Notes under the pieces: generated by a model
What the model was told of the DNA's origin: nothing
The model's database searches: none
Seen by the model: the letters and a program-made list of their open reading frames with translations, nothing else
Position numbers and translations under genes: made by a program
Shown: piece by piece, positions 1 through 6,548 of the stretch
How the letters are laid out: each line of letters starts with the position of its first letter
How positions within the stretch are numbered: position 1 is the stretch's first letter
NCBI GenBank assembly: GCA_002291875.1
Contig: DBAV01000175.1
Span: 1,170-18,175 of the forward strand
Reading direction: 5' to 3'
Source of the DNA: Hyphomonadaceae bacterium UBA1001
GTDB taxonomy: Bacteria; Pseudomonadota; Alphaproteobacteria; Caulobacterales; Aquidulcibacteraceae
DNA length: 17,006 nt

Positions 1-57
1 GCGCGCATGCGCGACCACGACGCGATCCGGCTGGGGGCCCTGCTGGCCGCGGCCTGA
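1..57 (+). CDS. C-terminal end of an unidentified protein (partial)
   Basis: The window opens inside a plus-strand reading frame that ends in TGA at 55-57. Only 18 codons are visible, reading ARMRDHDAIRLGALLAAA. That is too little to assign a family. The residues have no distinctive motif beyond an alanine/leucine-rich, helix-like tail. The frame is open from base 1 and its codon use matches the GC-rich neighbours, so it is probably a real gene end, but a chance open stretch of this length cannot be excluded. Confidence 0.4.
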   Translation, partial: ARMRDHDAIRLGALLAAA

Positions 58-154
58 AAGATTTTTCCTCTCCGTGCATCCAGGGGCGCAAGCGGCGGCA
101 TCCAAGGGACATCAGGCGGCGCAGCATGTGCCGCCCCCAACCGGAGTGACCGTC

Positions 155-235
155 ATGCTCGCCACCATCCTTGTTTTTCTGGGCACCTTCGTCCTGATCG
201 TCCTGCCCACGCTGATGGCCCTGCTGGCCGGCTGA
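155..235 (+). CDS. Possible 26-aa single-span membrane peptide
   Basis: A short ORF starts at ATG 155 and ends at TGA 233-235. It has a good ribosome binding site: GGAG at 143-146, with 8 bases before the ATG. The product (start MLATILVFLGTFVLIVLPTL) is almost entirely hydrophobic and would form one transmembrane helix, with no charged residue anywhere. It lies 44 bases upstream of the DUF6249-like gene on the same strand, so it could be the first cistron of that operon, either as a small membrane protein or as a leader peptide. Against it: the length is minimal and GC-rich DNA readily gives hydrophobic ORFs. The RBS and the uniformly hydrophobic product are the only support. Confidence 0.4.
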   Translation: MLATILVFLGTFVLIVLPTLMALLAG

Positions 236-279
236 AGCCGGCCGCGCGCGCCGCCGCCCGCATTGTCCCGGAGCCCCCC

Positions 280-732
280 ATGAACAGTGAAGACCTTGTT
301 TCCGTGCTGGTCCCGCTTGGCCTGTTTGCGACCATCGCCGCGATCTCGATCTCGGTGGTGATCGCAAAACGCCGGGTGCGCGAAGCCCAGTTCGCCGCCA
401 TCAGAGATGCCATCGCCCAGGGGGTCGCGCTGGATCCAGCACTTCTGGCCCGCATGGAGCGCCCCGTCCGTTCGGCCGAAGCCGACCTGCGCTCGGGGAT
501 CATCCTGTGCTCGGTCGGAATCGGCCTGGCGATTGCGGGGGTTCTGCCCGAGCGGCCGCTGCGCATGCTGGTGAACGGCGGCGAAGATGGCAATGTCGAC
601 CCCTCGCGCGCCGGCGAGGTCACCATCGATGGCAGCTTTGACGGCCTTCTGGCGGTGGCGGTGATCGTCGCCATGCTGGGGATCGGTCACCTGGTCTCGT
701 GGGCGGTGCGCCGGCACCGTCCGGCGGCGTGA
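280..732 (+). CDS. DUF6249-like membrane protein
   Basis: This is a 150-aa protein starting at ATG 280, preceded by GGAG in the 271-274 region. Its layout resembles DUF6249 proteins: an N-terminal membrane helix (residues about 8-28), then a basic stretch (KRRVRE), a short amphipathic segment of the form AAIRDAIAQG with a following ALDPALLARM, and two further hydrophobic segments (about 72-90 and 119-142). The function of the family is not established. The stop (TGA 730-732) overlaps the GTG start of the sigma factor gene, so the two are probably translationally coupled. That suggests a role in sensing or controlling the sigma factor, but this is inferred from position only. Confidence 0.7.
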   Translation: MNSEDLVSVLVPLGLFATIAAISISVVIAKRRVREAQFAAIRDAIAQGVALDPALLARMERPVRSAEADLRSGIILCSVGIGLAIAGVLPERPLRMLVNGGEDGNVDPSRAGEVTIDGSFDGLLAVAVIVAMLGIGHLVSWAVRRHRPAA

Positions 733-1274
733 CCCGCGATGCCGAGGTCGACGCCCAATTGCTGCGCGAGGCCCGCGGCGGCTCGGAGCGTGCGTTCGAA
801 GCCCTGGTGCGGCGACACCAGGGCATGCTCCGCGGCTTCCTGCGGCGCCTGGCCGGTGATGCGGCGCTGGCGGACGACCTGGCGCAGGCAACTTTCGTCA
901 CGGCCTGGCAGCGTCTGGGCGCATTCGACGGCCGAGGGACCGTGCGCGGCTGGCTGTGCCGCATCGCATGGACCCGCTTCCTGCAGGACCGCCGCGCGCG
1001 CCAGCGGGCCCAGGCGCGCGACGACATCGCCATGCGCGAGGCCGAAACCGTCACCGACCCGGCCCTGGCGTCGGATGCGCGCCTCGACCTTGATCGCCTG
1101 CTGGGCCTTCTGGCCCCGGACGAACGCGCCAGCCTGGCGCTGTGTCACGGGGCCGGCATGTCCCATGCCGAGGCTGCCGAGGCCCTCGGCATTCCGCTGG
1201 GAACGGTGAAGTCCCATGTCCTGCGCGGCCAGCAAAAGATTCTTGCGCATCTTGCCAGGGTGCCCACCCCATGA
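729..1274 (+). CDS. ECF-type RNA polymerase sigma factor
   Basis: This 181-aa protein has the two-domain layout of extracytoplasmic-function sigma factors. Region 2 covers about residues 20-90, with FEALVRRHQGML, the DDLAQATFVTAWQ segment that contacts core polymerase and the -10 element, and GTVRGWLCRIA. Region 4 covers about residues 118-175, with a helix-turn-helix reading MSHAEAAEALGIPLGTVKSH that would bind the -35 element. I chose the GTG at 729-731 because it overlaps the upstream stop as GTGA and leaves a normal N-terminus. The frame is also open to another GTG at 699, which would mean a longer overlap. The 3' end overlaps the next gene as ATGA. The target regulon is unknown, and there is no link in sequence to the rhamnose genes. 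Confidence 0.9.
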   Translation: MTRDAEVDAQLLREARGGSERAFEALVRRHQGMLRGFLRRLAGDAALADDLAQATFVTAWQRLGAFDGRGTVRGWLCRIAWTRFLQDRRARQRAQARDDIAMREAETVTDPALASDARLDLDRLLGLLAPDERASLALCHGAGMSHAEAAEALGIPLGTVKSHVLRGQQKILAHLARVPTP

Positions 1275-1636
1275 CTGACGCCCCCGAACCCCATGCCCCG
1301 ATGCACGACGCCGACCTTGATGCGCGCATGCGACTGCTGTTCGCGCAGGCCGACGCCGCGCCGATGGTCGATCCGGCCTTCACCCAGGGCGTGATGCAGC
1401 GCGTGCGCCGGGCGAAGGCGCGGCGCGAGGCATGGCGGCTGGCCGGGCTGGCAGGGGGTGCGGGCGTGGCGGCGGCCTTTGCCCTGCCCCATCTGCCGGC
1501 TGTTCCGGGGCAAATGGCCCGCGCCTTCGGCGCTGCCGGCGCGGACGTGATGCCGCTGGCCGCCGGCCTGCCCCTGCCGCTGATCGCCACCCTTTTGCTG
1601 GTCGCAGGGGCGTGGGCCTACGCCGAACGCGCCTGA
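1271..1636 (+). CDS. Probable anti-sigma factor, membrane-anchored
   Basis: This is a 121-aa protein starting at ATG 1271, which overlaps the sigma factor stop (ATGA at 1271-1274). The N-terminal 40-50 residues are acidic to amphipathic and soluble (MTDAPEPHAP, LDARMRLLFAQAD, FTQGVMQRVRRAKARRE). Two hydrophobic segments follow, at about 56-75 and about 96-117. A small cytoplasmic N-terminal domain followed by membrane helices, directly after an ECF sigma gene, is the usual layout of an anti-sigma factor. I see no HxxxCxxC zinc motif, so it is not a classical ZAS-type protein. The role is inferred from position and topology; I do not recognise the family. Confidence 0.65.
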   Translation: MTDAPEPHAPMHDADLDARMRLLFAQADAAPMVDPAFTQGVMQRVRRAKARREAWRLAGLAGGAGVAAAFALPHLPAVPGQMARAFGAAGADVMPLAAGLPLPLIATLLLVAGAWAYAERA

Positions 1637-1650
1637 AACGCCCGCACGCC

Positions 1651-3018
1651 TCAGGGCACGCGCAGCAGGAAATGCGCCCCGCGCGGCATCTCGCTGCGCG
1701 CGGCCGTCGGCACGATGCGCGCATTGGTGCCCTCGCCATCGATCCGCAGGAAGGCGACGTGACCACGCAGCGAAGCGGGATCGGGGTCCTGGAACACCGT
1801 CACCGCCAGATCGTCGCCGCCGCGATCGAACGCGATGCCCTGCGGCAGCACACCGGACAGGCGCGCCGCCGGCCCCGCCTGCACCAGCCGGCCGGTGCCC
1901 GGCTCTACGGCGAAGAGGGTCACTGAAATACCGTCGCGTCCGGGCAGAAGTCCGGTTGGAAATCCCGGCGGCAGGTAGGTCCGCCGCATGTCGAGGGTGG
2001 CGAGGCGCCGGCCGTCCGGCGACAGGGCGAACGACTCGGGGCTGAGGCCCGCCTCGACGACCTGAACGGGCCTGAGGTCCTGCCCTCCGGCGGCCAGCAC
2101 ATGGACCCGCCCCGGTCCATTGGTCACGCGGTCCAGCCGCCCTGCACCCCAGCCGGTGTCGAGCGCATACAGGTGCGCTCCGTCAGGGGCCCAGGCAATG
2201 GCGGACAGAAGGTTCGCCCCCGGCGCCCGTGTCAGCGGCGCCTCCGCCCCCACCACCTGCCCCTGTGCATCGCGGCGCACCGTCACCAGGGCCACGCGGT
2301 CCCCGCCCAGCACCAGCGCCAGCCGTGCGCCGTCCGGGCTCCAGGCCAGCGCGGTCACACGTCCCGCGTCCGGCCCCACCCCACCGTCCACCGGGACATC
2401 AAGGGCAAGTGGCGCGCCCGCCCTGCCCTGGGACACCGGCATGAACACCAGGTTCGCGCCCGCCTGATCCAGTGCCAGCGCCAGTGTCGCGCCGTCCGGC
2501 GAGACGGCGATGGCCAGCGGCGGCCCCGGCAGGTTCGTCGTTTCCAGCGGTATGGGCCCATCGGGTGTCAGCGAGAGCGCGGTAAGCGTGCGGGCCTCGC
2601 CAAGGGCCGCGTCCAGATCGTCCGCGCGCTCGAGGCCCGGGGGCGGCGACCCACGGTTCGCGATGACCCAGCCGAACCGGCCGTCCGGTGACACCGCCGC
2701 CGCGCCCGGCCATGTCGTCACGGTATTGGGCGCGGGGGCCGATGCTGTCATCGAACCCGCACGCAGCCGGACCAGCGCATCGACGCCCGCGCGCGGCATC
2801 AGCAGCCCGTTGGCATAGGCGTAGGCAGGCATGTCGGCATCGACCAGCACCAGAAGCTCGCCCTCGAAGGCCCGAGGCTCACCCTCCGGCGACAGCGGGG
2901 TCGAGCAGGCGAGCACCAGCATGGACAGGCCCAGCAGCGGCAGCGCCCGCGCGCAAGCCCGCAACCGGCCGCTGTCAGGACCGCAAGAAGAGGTGATGGC
3001 TCGAAGCAAAGCGTGCAC
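1651..3018 (-). CDS. Beta-propeller (WD40/TolB-like) lipoprotein
   Basis: This is a protein of up to 455 aa. A hydrophobic signal ends in the lipobox LVLAC (Cys38 from the GTG start), so it is probably lipidated and anchored in a membrane facing the periplasm. After the lipobox, five SPDG-type blade motifs recur (SPDGRFG, SPDGATLALAL, SPDGARLALVL, APDGAHLYALD, SPDGRRLATLD), typical of WD40-like/PD40 propeller repeats; the function is unknown. The start is uncertain. GTG 3018 overlaps a GGAG sequence at 3021-3018. TTG at 3009 would sit 8 bases after that GGAG. TTG at 2964 would leave a compact signal but has no visible RBS. The stop lies 14 bases from the convergent anti-sigma gene. It is last in a minus-strand run, 111 bases after the LysR gene. 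Confidence 0.75.
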   Translation of the reverse strand: MHALLRAITSSCGPDSGRLRACARALPLLGLSMLVLACSTPLSPEGEPRAFEGELLVLVDADMPAYAYANGLLMPRAGVDALVRLRAGSMTASAPAPNTVTTWPGAAAVSPDGRFGWVIANRGSPPPGLERADDLDAALGEARTLTALSLTPDGPIPLETTNLPGPPLAIAVSPDGATLALALDQAGANLVFMPVSQGRAGAPLALDVPVDGGVGPDAGRVTALAWSPDGARLALVLGGDRVALVTVRRDAQGQVVGAEAPLTRAPGANLLSAIAWAPDGAHLYALDTGWGAGRLDRVTNGPGRVHVLAAGGQDLRPVQVVEAGLSPESFALSPDGRRLATLDMRRTYLPPGFPTGLLPGRDGISVTLFAVEPGTGRLVQAGPAARLSGVLPQGIAFDRGGDDLAVTVFQDPDPASLRGHVAFLRIDGEGTNARIVPTAARSEMPRGAHFLLRVP

Positions 3019-3129
3019 TCCGGTTCAGGATCACGCCTGCTTTCGCGCCCCCGGGGGGTTGGACCAAGCACGCGGTGCTGTTCGCACGCGCACACCCGGT
3101 GTCGGCAAACCGGCAGAACGGCCGGCCGC

Positions 3130-4074
3130 TCAGCGTCCGCAGACCGAAAGCCCTGACAGGGCCGGCAGCAGCATGGCCGCGCTGTCGGGGCCTGAACCCC
3201 CGATCACGCTCCGCAGCGGCAATAGGGCCGTGCGCAGTGCCCGGAACAGGGTCGCAACACGCGCATTGCCACGCAATTCCTGACGGTGCAGAATCCAAAG
3301 GGTGGCTGCCGGATCGCTCAGCACCGGGCCCACCCGCACCAGGTCGGCATCGGCGTCGCCCACCGCACAGGCCAGCACCCCTGCCCCGAGGCCGGCCCGC
3401 ACGCCGGCATGATGCAGCGCCACGCCGGACAGGCGGTGCACCCGTGCAAAGGCACGGGCATGGGCGCGGTCGAACGGCGCCACCGGGATGTGACCCAGCC
3501 CTGCCGGCAGCGCCAGCCAGGCCAGGTCCTGGCCTGCCGCGCATGCCGTGCGCGCGGCATAGGCGGCAAACGCCACGGGCCCAACGGGCACGCCGACCTG
3601 GCCGGTTGGCGGTTCGGCGGTCAGGGTCAGGGCCAGGTGCGCTTCGCCACGGGTCAGCGGCTCGGGCGTCTGGGACGCCTCGACCTGAAGCGTGACCCCG
3701 GGATGCGCCTGCGCGAACCCTGCCAGCACGCGCATCAGTGCCTGGCCCGAGAGATCGGGCACGGCGAGGCGGATGACCCCGCGCATGGCGCGGTCCCCGC
3801 CCACCACATTCGCCAGCGCGCGCACGATGGCCGGTTCCACGTCCAGTGCGGCCTGGGCCAGCAATTGTCCGGCCTCGTTGGGTTCATAACCCGAACTCAG
3901 GCGCGTGAAGAGCGTCACGCCGATCCGCTGTTCAAGCTCGGCGATCCTGCGGATCACCGTCGAATGGCTCAGCCCGAGAGCCCGGGCAGCCCCCGAGGCG
4001 GTGCGCGCGCGCACCACCGCAAGGCACAACCTCAGATCGTCCCAGCCGACATCCAATCCTGCTTCGCGGGTCAT
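3130..4074 (-). CDS. LysR-family transcriptional regulator
   Basis: This 314-aa protein is of normal length for the family. The N-terminal winged helix-turn-helix spans about residues 10-68, with the hallmark SHSTVIRRIAELEQRIGVTLFTR. A linker helix follows, then an effector-binding domain beginning near GVIRLAVPDLSGQALM. It would bind DNA as an oligomer and respond to an unknown small molecule. It lies 81 bases downstream of the SDR gene on the same strand, separated by two hairpins, and may control the SDR/MFS pair. Rhamnose regulators are usually of other families, so a role in rhamnose control is not indicated. The RBS is weak (GGAA about 10 bases before ATG 4074). Confidence 0.9.
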   Translation of the reverse strand: MTREAGLDVGWDDLRLCLAVVRARTASGAARALGLSHSTVIRRIAELEQRIGVTLFTRLSSGYEPNEAGQLLAQAALDVEPAIVRALANVVGGDRAMRGVIRLAVPDLSGQALMRVLAGFAQAHPGVTLQVEASQTPEPLTRGEAHLALTLTAEPPTGQVGVPVGPVAFAAYAARTACAAGQDLAWLALPAGLGHIPVAPFDRAHARAFARVHRLSGVALHHAGVRAGLGAGVLACAVGDADADLVRVGPVLSDPAATLWILHRQELRGNARVATLFRALRTALLPLRSVIGGSGPDSAAMLLPALSGLSVCGR

Positions 4075-4104
4075 GGCTTGCTGCGTTCCGGTTCATAGAG
4101 GCCA

Positions 4105-4147
4105 CCGCCCTGCCTTTCCAGGCGGGGCGGGGTCCTGCCCGCGCAGG
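4105..4147. repeat. Two adjacent hairpins between the SDR and LysR genes
   Basis: In the 81-base gap there are two inverted repeats side by side. The first pairs 4105-4115 with 4120-4130 around a TTCC loop: 11 pairs when read on the plus strand, one of them T-G. The minus-strand transcript would carry an A-C mismatch at that place. The second pairs CCTGC 4134-4138 with GCAGG 4143-4147 around CCGC. No T-run follows on either strand, so this is not a textbook intrinsic terminator. Because SDR and LysR are both on the minus strand, the structure lies just past the SDR stop. It may limit readthrough or protect the mRNA end. Confidence 0.5.
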
Positions 4148-4155
4148 CTGCCCTG

Positions 4156-4977
4156 TCAGGCGGTCACGGGGAAGTGGAAAGCGGCATCGATTTCGGCCGC
4201 GCGGCGCGCAAAGTCATCGCGCGAGTGCGGATCGACCGGCGCCACATAACCCCCGCCCGCGTCCACCCTGGCCAAAGCCAGCGCTGCGACCCAGTCTGGG
4301 TCCATTCCGTGAATGCGCCAGCGATCGCCCACGGCGTGCGGCATTTCCACTGGGCCGCCATGGCGCGCGGGCCGCACGCGCGCGCCGTCCCAGATCCGCG
4401 TCGCCACGAGGCCGGGGCACAGGATGGTCACGCCCATTCCGCTGCCTTCCAGCTCTGCGCGCAGCCCCTCGCCAATCCCGATCACCGCATGTTTGGTCGC
4501 GCCATACCCCGCTGCATAGGCGCCCATGGCGGTCAGCCCGCTGACACTGGCCGTCAGGCCGACATGACGTGCCCCGGTCAAGGCCCGCATGGGGGCGGCA
4601 CAGGTGCGCACCACGTTCAGCACGCCGGTGACATTGACCGACCAGATCCAGTCGAGATCGGCCTGCGCCATGCCCAATGGCCCGCCCATCGCGCCCACCC
4701 CGGCATTCGCCCAGACCAGCCGCGGCTGGCCCAGCGCCTTCAGGATCCGCTCGTGGGCCGCCTCGACTTCGGTGCGCAGCGCCACGTCACAGCCAAGCCC
4801 CAGCGCCGGCACGCCCATGTCGCGCGCCGCGCCCGCCACCGCACGCGCCTGATCGGCGTCGATGTCCAGCGCTGCCACGCCAACTCCAGCGCGCGCCAGG
4901 CCCAGCGCCAGCGATCGGCCTATCCCCGACCCGGCACCCGAGATGACGGCCGTATGGCCTCGAAAGTCCCGAAGCAT
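4156..4977 (-). CDS. Short-chain dehydrogenase/reductase (SDR)
   Basis: This is a 273-aa classical SDR with a Rossmann fold. The dinucleotide motif SGAGSGIG is at residues 13-20, and Asp38 at the end of the second strand suggests NAD(H) over NADP(H). NAG is at 91-93, a structural Asn at 115, and the catalytic set is Ser144, Tyr158 and Lys162 (YGATK). The frame is open further upstream to 5106 inside the MFS gene. The start at 4977 is preferred because AGGGGGG lies just upstream and the protein then begins at the fold (MLRDFRGHTAVISG). It follows the MFS gene by 19 bases, so the two form an operon. The substrate is unknown. Processing of an imported compound, perhaps an aglycone, is a guess from context. 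Confidence 0.9.
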   Translation of the reverse strand: MLRDFRGHTAVISGAGSGIGRSLALGLARAGVGVAALDIDADQARAVAGAARDMGVPALGLGCDVALRTEVEAAHERILKALGQPRLVWANAGVGAMGGPLGMAQADLDWIWSVNVTGVLNVVRTCAAPMRALTGARHVGLTASVSGLTAMGAYAAGYGATKHAVIGIGEGLRAELEGSGMGVTILCPGLVATRIWDGARVRPARHGGPVEMPHAVGDRWRIHGMDPDWVAALALARVDAGGGYVAPVDPHSRDDFARRAAEIDAAFHFPVTA

Positions 4978-4996
4978 GAGTTGCCCCCCTGCGACA

Positions 4997-6286
4997 TCAA
5001 CTGGCTGAATCGGGAACGGCCTGTGCGCGGGTCGCACGGGCCTTGCGAAGGGCACCAGCCGCGCACAGCAGGCAGACCATGGCCGCCAGCGCGGCCGCGC
5101 CCGCAACCACCGCCACCGACAGCCCCAGCGATCGACCCGGCAGCACCGTTGCTAGCGCATCATCCATCATGCCGATGGCCAGCGGCCCCAGCCCCAGGCC
5201 CAGCATGTTAACCCAAAACACATGGAGCGCGGCCGCCAGCGCGCGCGTGCCGTCATCGGCCACCAGCTGAAAGCCTGCGATGGTCGGCGCATTCCACGCC
5301 AGAAGCCCCGTGATCGCCGCGCCATAGGCTGCCAGCACGGCCCACGGGCCGTCCACCACCAGCGAGGCGGCGAGCGCCGGCACGGCCAGTGCCACGGCGC
5401 CGGCTGCAACCGCGAACTCGGCGCCCTCATCACCCTGCATCCGGCGGCGCTGGGCGAGCAGCCCGGACACCCAGGTCCCGGCAATGCCGCCCAGCGCCGT
5501 CACCAGGCCGACCGCAATGCCGGTCTGGCCGGAAGTCCAGCCATGCTCGCGCTGCATCACCGAGGGTGCCCATTGGGCCAGCCCGAACATCGCCAGCCCG
5601 GCGCAGGCGATCCCGGCAGAGCCCCAGAGGAAGGCCGGCTGGCCCAGCAGGAAAGCCAGTGCCTGGCGGACCGGCGGTGCCGGACGCGGGGCAGTGTCCA
5701 GCCGACGCGGTTCCGGCAGCAGCCAGAGCGCCAGCGCGCCCAGCAGCACACCCACCGCCCCCGAAATCCAGAATGCCGCTCGCCAGTCCAGGTGCTGGGC
5801 CACCAGACCGCCGACGACGAAGGCCGCGACACCCCCCACAGGCGCCCCGATCTGGATGGCGGCGATGATGCGCGGGCGCCGGGCCTCGGTGAACCAGGCG
5901 CACACCAGCGACCAGATTGCCGGCGGGCCACCGGCATCCCCGATCGCGACCACCGCGCGGGCGCCGGCCAGGGCCGCGAACGATCCTGCAAGCCCGCCGG
6001 CGGCCGTCGCAAGGCCCGACACGATGCCCGTCCAGCCCAGGATGCGCACCCGGTCGAAACGGTCCACCAGCAGCGCGACCGGCAGGCTGACCAGGGCATA
6101 GAAGACCGCGAACACGGTTCCCGCCAGCAGGCCGATCTGGGTGCTGGACAGGCCGAGGTCGTTGCGGATCGGTTCGGCCAGGATGGCCATCAGCTGCCGG
6201 TCCATGATGCCGGCGGCGATCAGGGCGAACATCAGCCCCACCACAAGGCGTGGCCGGGTGGGTGGCGGCGCGCTCTCAGCCTGCAT
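4997..6286 (-). CDS. MFS transporter, spinster-like
   Basis: This 429-aa protein has about 12 predicted membrane helices. The first helix ends in MDRQLMAILAEPIRNDLGLS, followed by STQIGLLAGTVFAVFYALVSLP. Both are typical of the spinster-like branch of the major facilitator superfamily common in sphingomonads and Caulobacter. The motif A region is degenerate (LVDRFDRVRI), and the usual GVGEA segment reads AIGDAGGPP. It would move a small organic molecule across the inner membrane; the substrate cannot be read from the sequence. The ATG at 6284-6286 has only a poor RBS. It diverges from the TonB-dependent receptor across a 262-base gap and is followed closely by the SDR gene. Confidence 0.9.
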   Translation of the reverse strand: MQAESAPPPTRPRLVVGLMFALIAAGIMDRQLMAILAEPIRNDLGLSSTQIGLLAGTVFAVFYALVSLPVALLVDRFDRVRILGWTGIVSGLATAAGGLAGSFAALAGARAVVAIGDAGGPPAIWSLVCAWFTEARRPRIIAAIQIGAPVGGVAAFVVGGLVAQHLDWRAAFWISGAVGVLLGALALWLLPEPRRLDTAPRPAPPVRQALAFLLGQPAFLWGSAGIACAGLAMFGLAQWAPSVMQREHGWTSGQTGIAVGLVTALGGIAGTWVSGLLAQRRRMQGDEGAEFAVAAGAVALAVPALAASLVVDGPWAVLAAYGAAITGLLAWNAPTIAGFQLVADDGTRALAAALHVFWVNMLGLGLGPLAIGMMDDALATVLPGRSLGLSVAVVAGAAALAAMVCLLCAAGALRKARATRAQAVPDSAS

Positions 6287-6303
6287 GCGGGCGGCCTAGC
6301 GGC

Positions 6304-6318
6304 ACCGCACGCCGGTGA
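6304..6318. promoter_or_regulatory. Short inverted repeat just upstream of the MFS gene
   Basis: CACCG (6304-6308) and CGGTG (6314-6318) form a perfect 5-bp inverted repeat with a 5-base spacer, 18-32 bases before the MFS start codon. It could be an operator half-site pair or a leader hairpin. Five-base arms are common by chance in DNA this GC-rich, so confidence is low. Confidence 0.2.
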
Positions 6319-6371
6319 CATCCTCCGCATCCCGCGCATGGGCGCACAATGACCGTGCGATTTCCGTCACC

Positions 6372-6391
6372 CGCCTCGTGATCGCGAGGCG
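6372..6391. promoter_or_regulatory. Near-perfect 20-bp palindrome, candidate operator
   Basis: CGCCTCG (6372-6378) and CGAGGCG (6385-6391) are perfect 7-bp arms. The centre TGATCG itself contains GATC, so 9 of 10 base pairs across the 20 bp are symmetric. It lies in the 262-base divergent region, about 90 bases from the MFS start and 160 from the receptor start. That position and even symmetry suit a dimeric regulator. By rough count about one such palindrome is expected by chance in the whole window, but finding it in this gap is less likely. Confidence 0.4.
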
Positions 6392-6479
6392 CCCCGCCTG
6401 GTCCCATGGCCCTGCCGCCCGTTCCGGGAAGCGACGCCCCGATCGGCGCCCTATTTTGCGCGCTTGCGCGCGATTACGA

Positions 6480-6508
6480 TTGACAGTGATCGATCGCGGT
6501 CCTTGGAT
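6480..6508 (+). promoter_or_regulatory. Candidate sigma-70 type promoter for the receptor gene
   Basis: A perfect -35 hexamer TTGACA lies at 6480-6485. After a 17-base spacer comes TTGGAT at 6503-6508 as a weak -10. Transcription would start near 6515, giving a leader of about 34 bases to ATG 6549. Inverted heptamers TTTGCGC (6455-6461) and GCGCAAA (6510-6516) flank this promoter, and GCGCGC-TT-GCGCGC at 6458-6471 lies just upstream. The hexamers and spacing are seen directly; activity is inferred. Confidence 0.45.
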
Positions 6509-6510
6509 GG

Positions 6511-6519
6511 CGCAAAGTG
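6511..6519 (+). promoter_or_regulatory. CGCAAAGTG element, copy 1 (receptor leader)
   Basis: The nonamer CGCAAAGTG lies at the predicted transcription start of the receptor gene and is followed by ACATC and an AAGG at 6530-6538. The same nonamer, also followed by ACATC and AAGG but with 5 instead of 10 bases between, occurs in the rhaK/rhaD divergent region at 10337-10345. A site at +1 would suit a repressor shared by the two transcription units. Confidence 0.3.
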
Positions 6520-6548
6520 GCGAAAGACCACATCAAGGGAGGACCAAC

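Noticed and set aside
115..135. GGCGGC...GCCGCC inverted repeat upstream of the 26-aa ORF as a terminator.
   Set aside because: The stem is short with a 9-base loop, several alternative pairings exist, and no T-run follows.
3048..3057. The palindrome CCCCCGGGGG upstream of the lipoprotein gene as an operator.
   Set aside because: It is a simple C/G run that is palindromic by composition. Nothing around it supports a binding site.
4978..5106. An N-terminal extension of the SDR protein by 43 residues, overlapping the MFS gene.
   Set aside because: The extension is Arg/Pro-rich and not SDR-like, while ATG 4977 has a strong AGGGGGG RBS and begins at the fold.
6315..6548. An N-terminal extension of the receptor by 78 residues.
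   Set aside because: It would place an Arg-rich segment before a clear signal peptide. ATG 6549 has GGGAGG upstream and a candidate promoter lies inside the extension.
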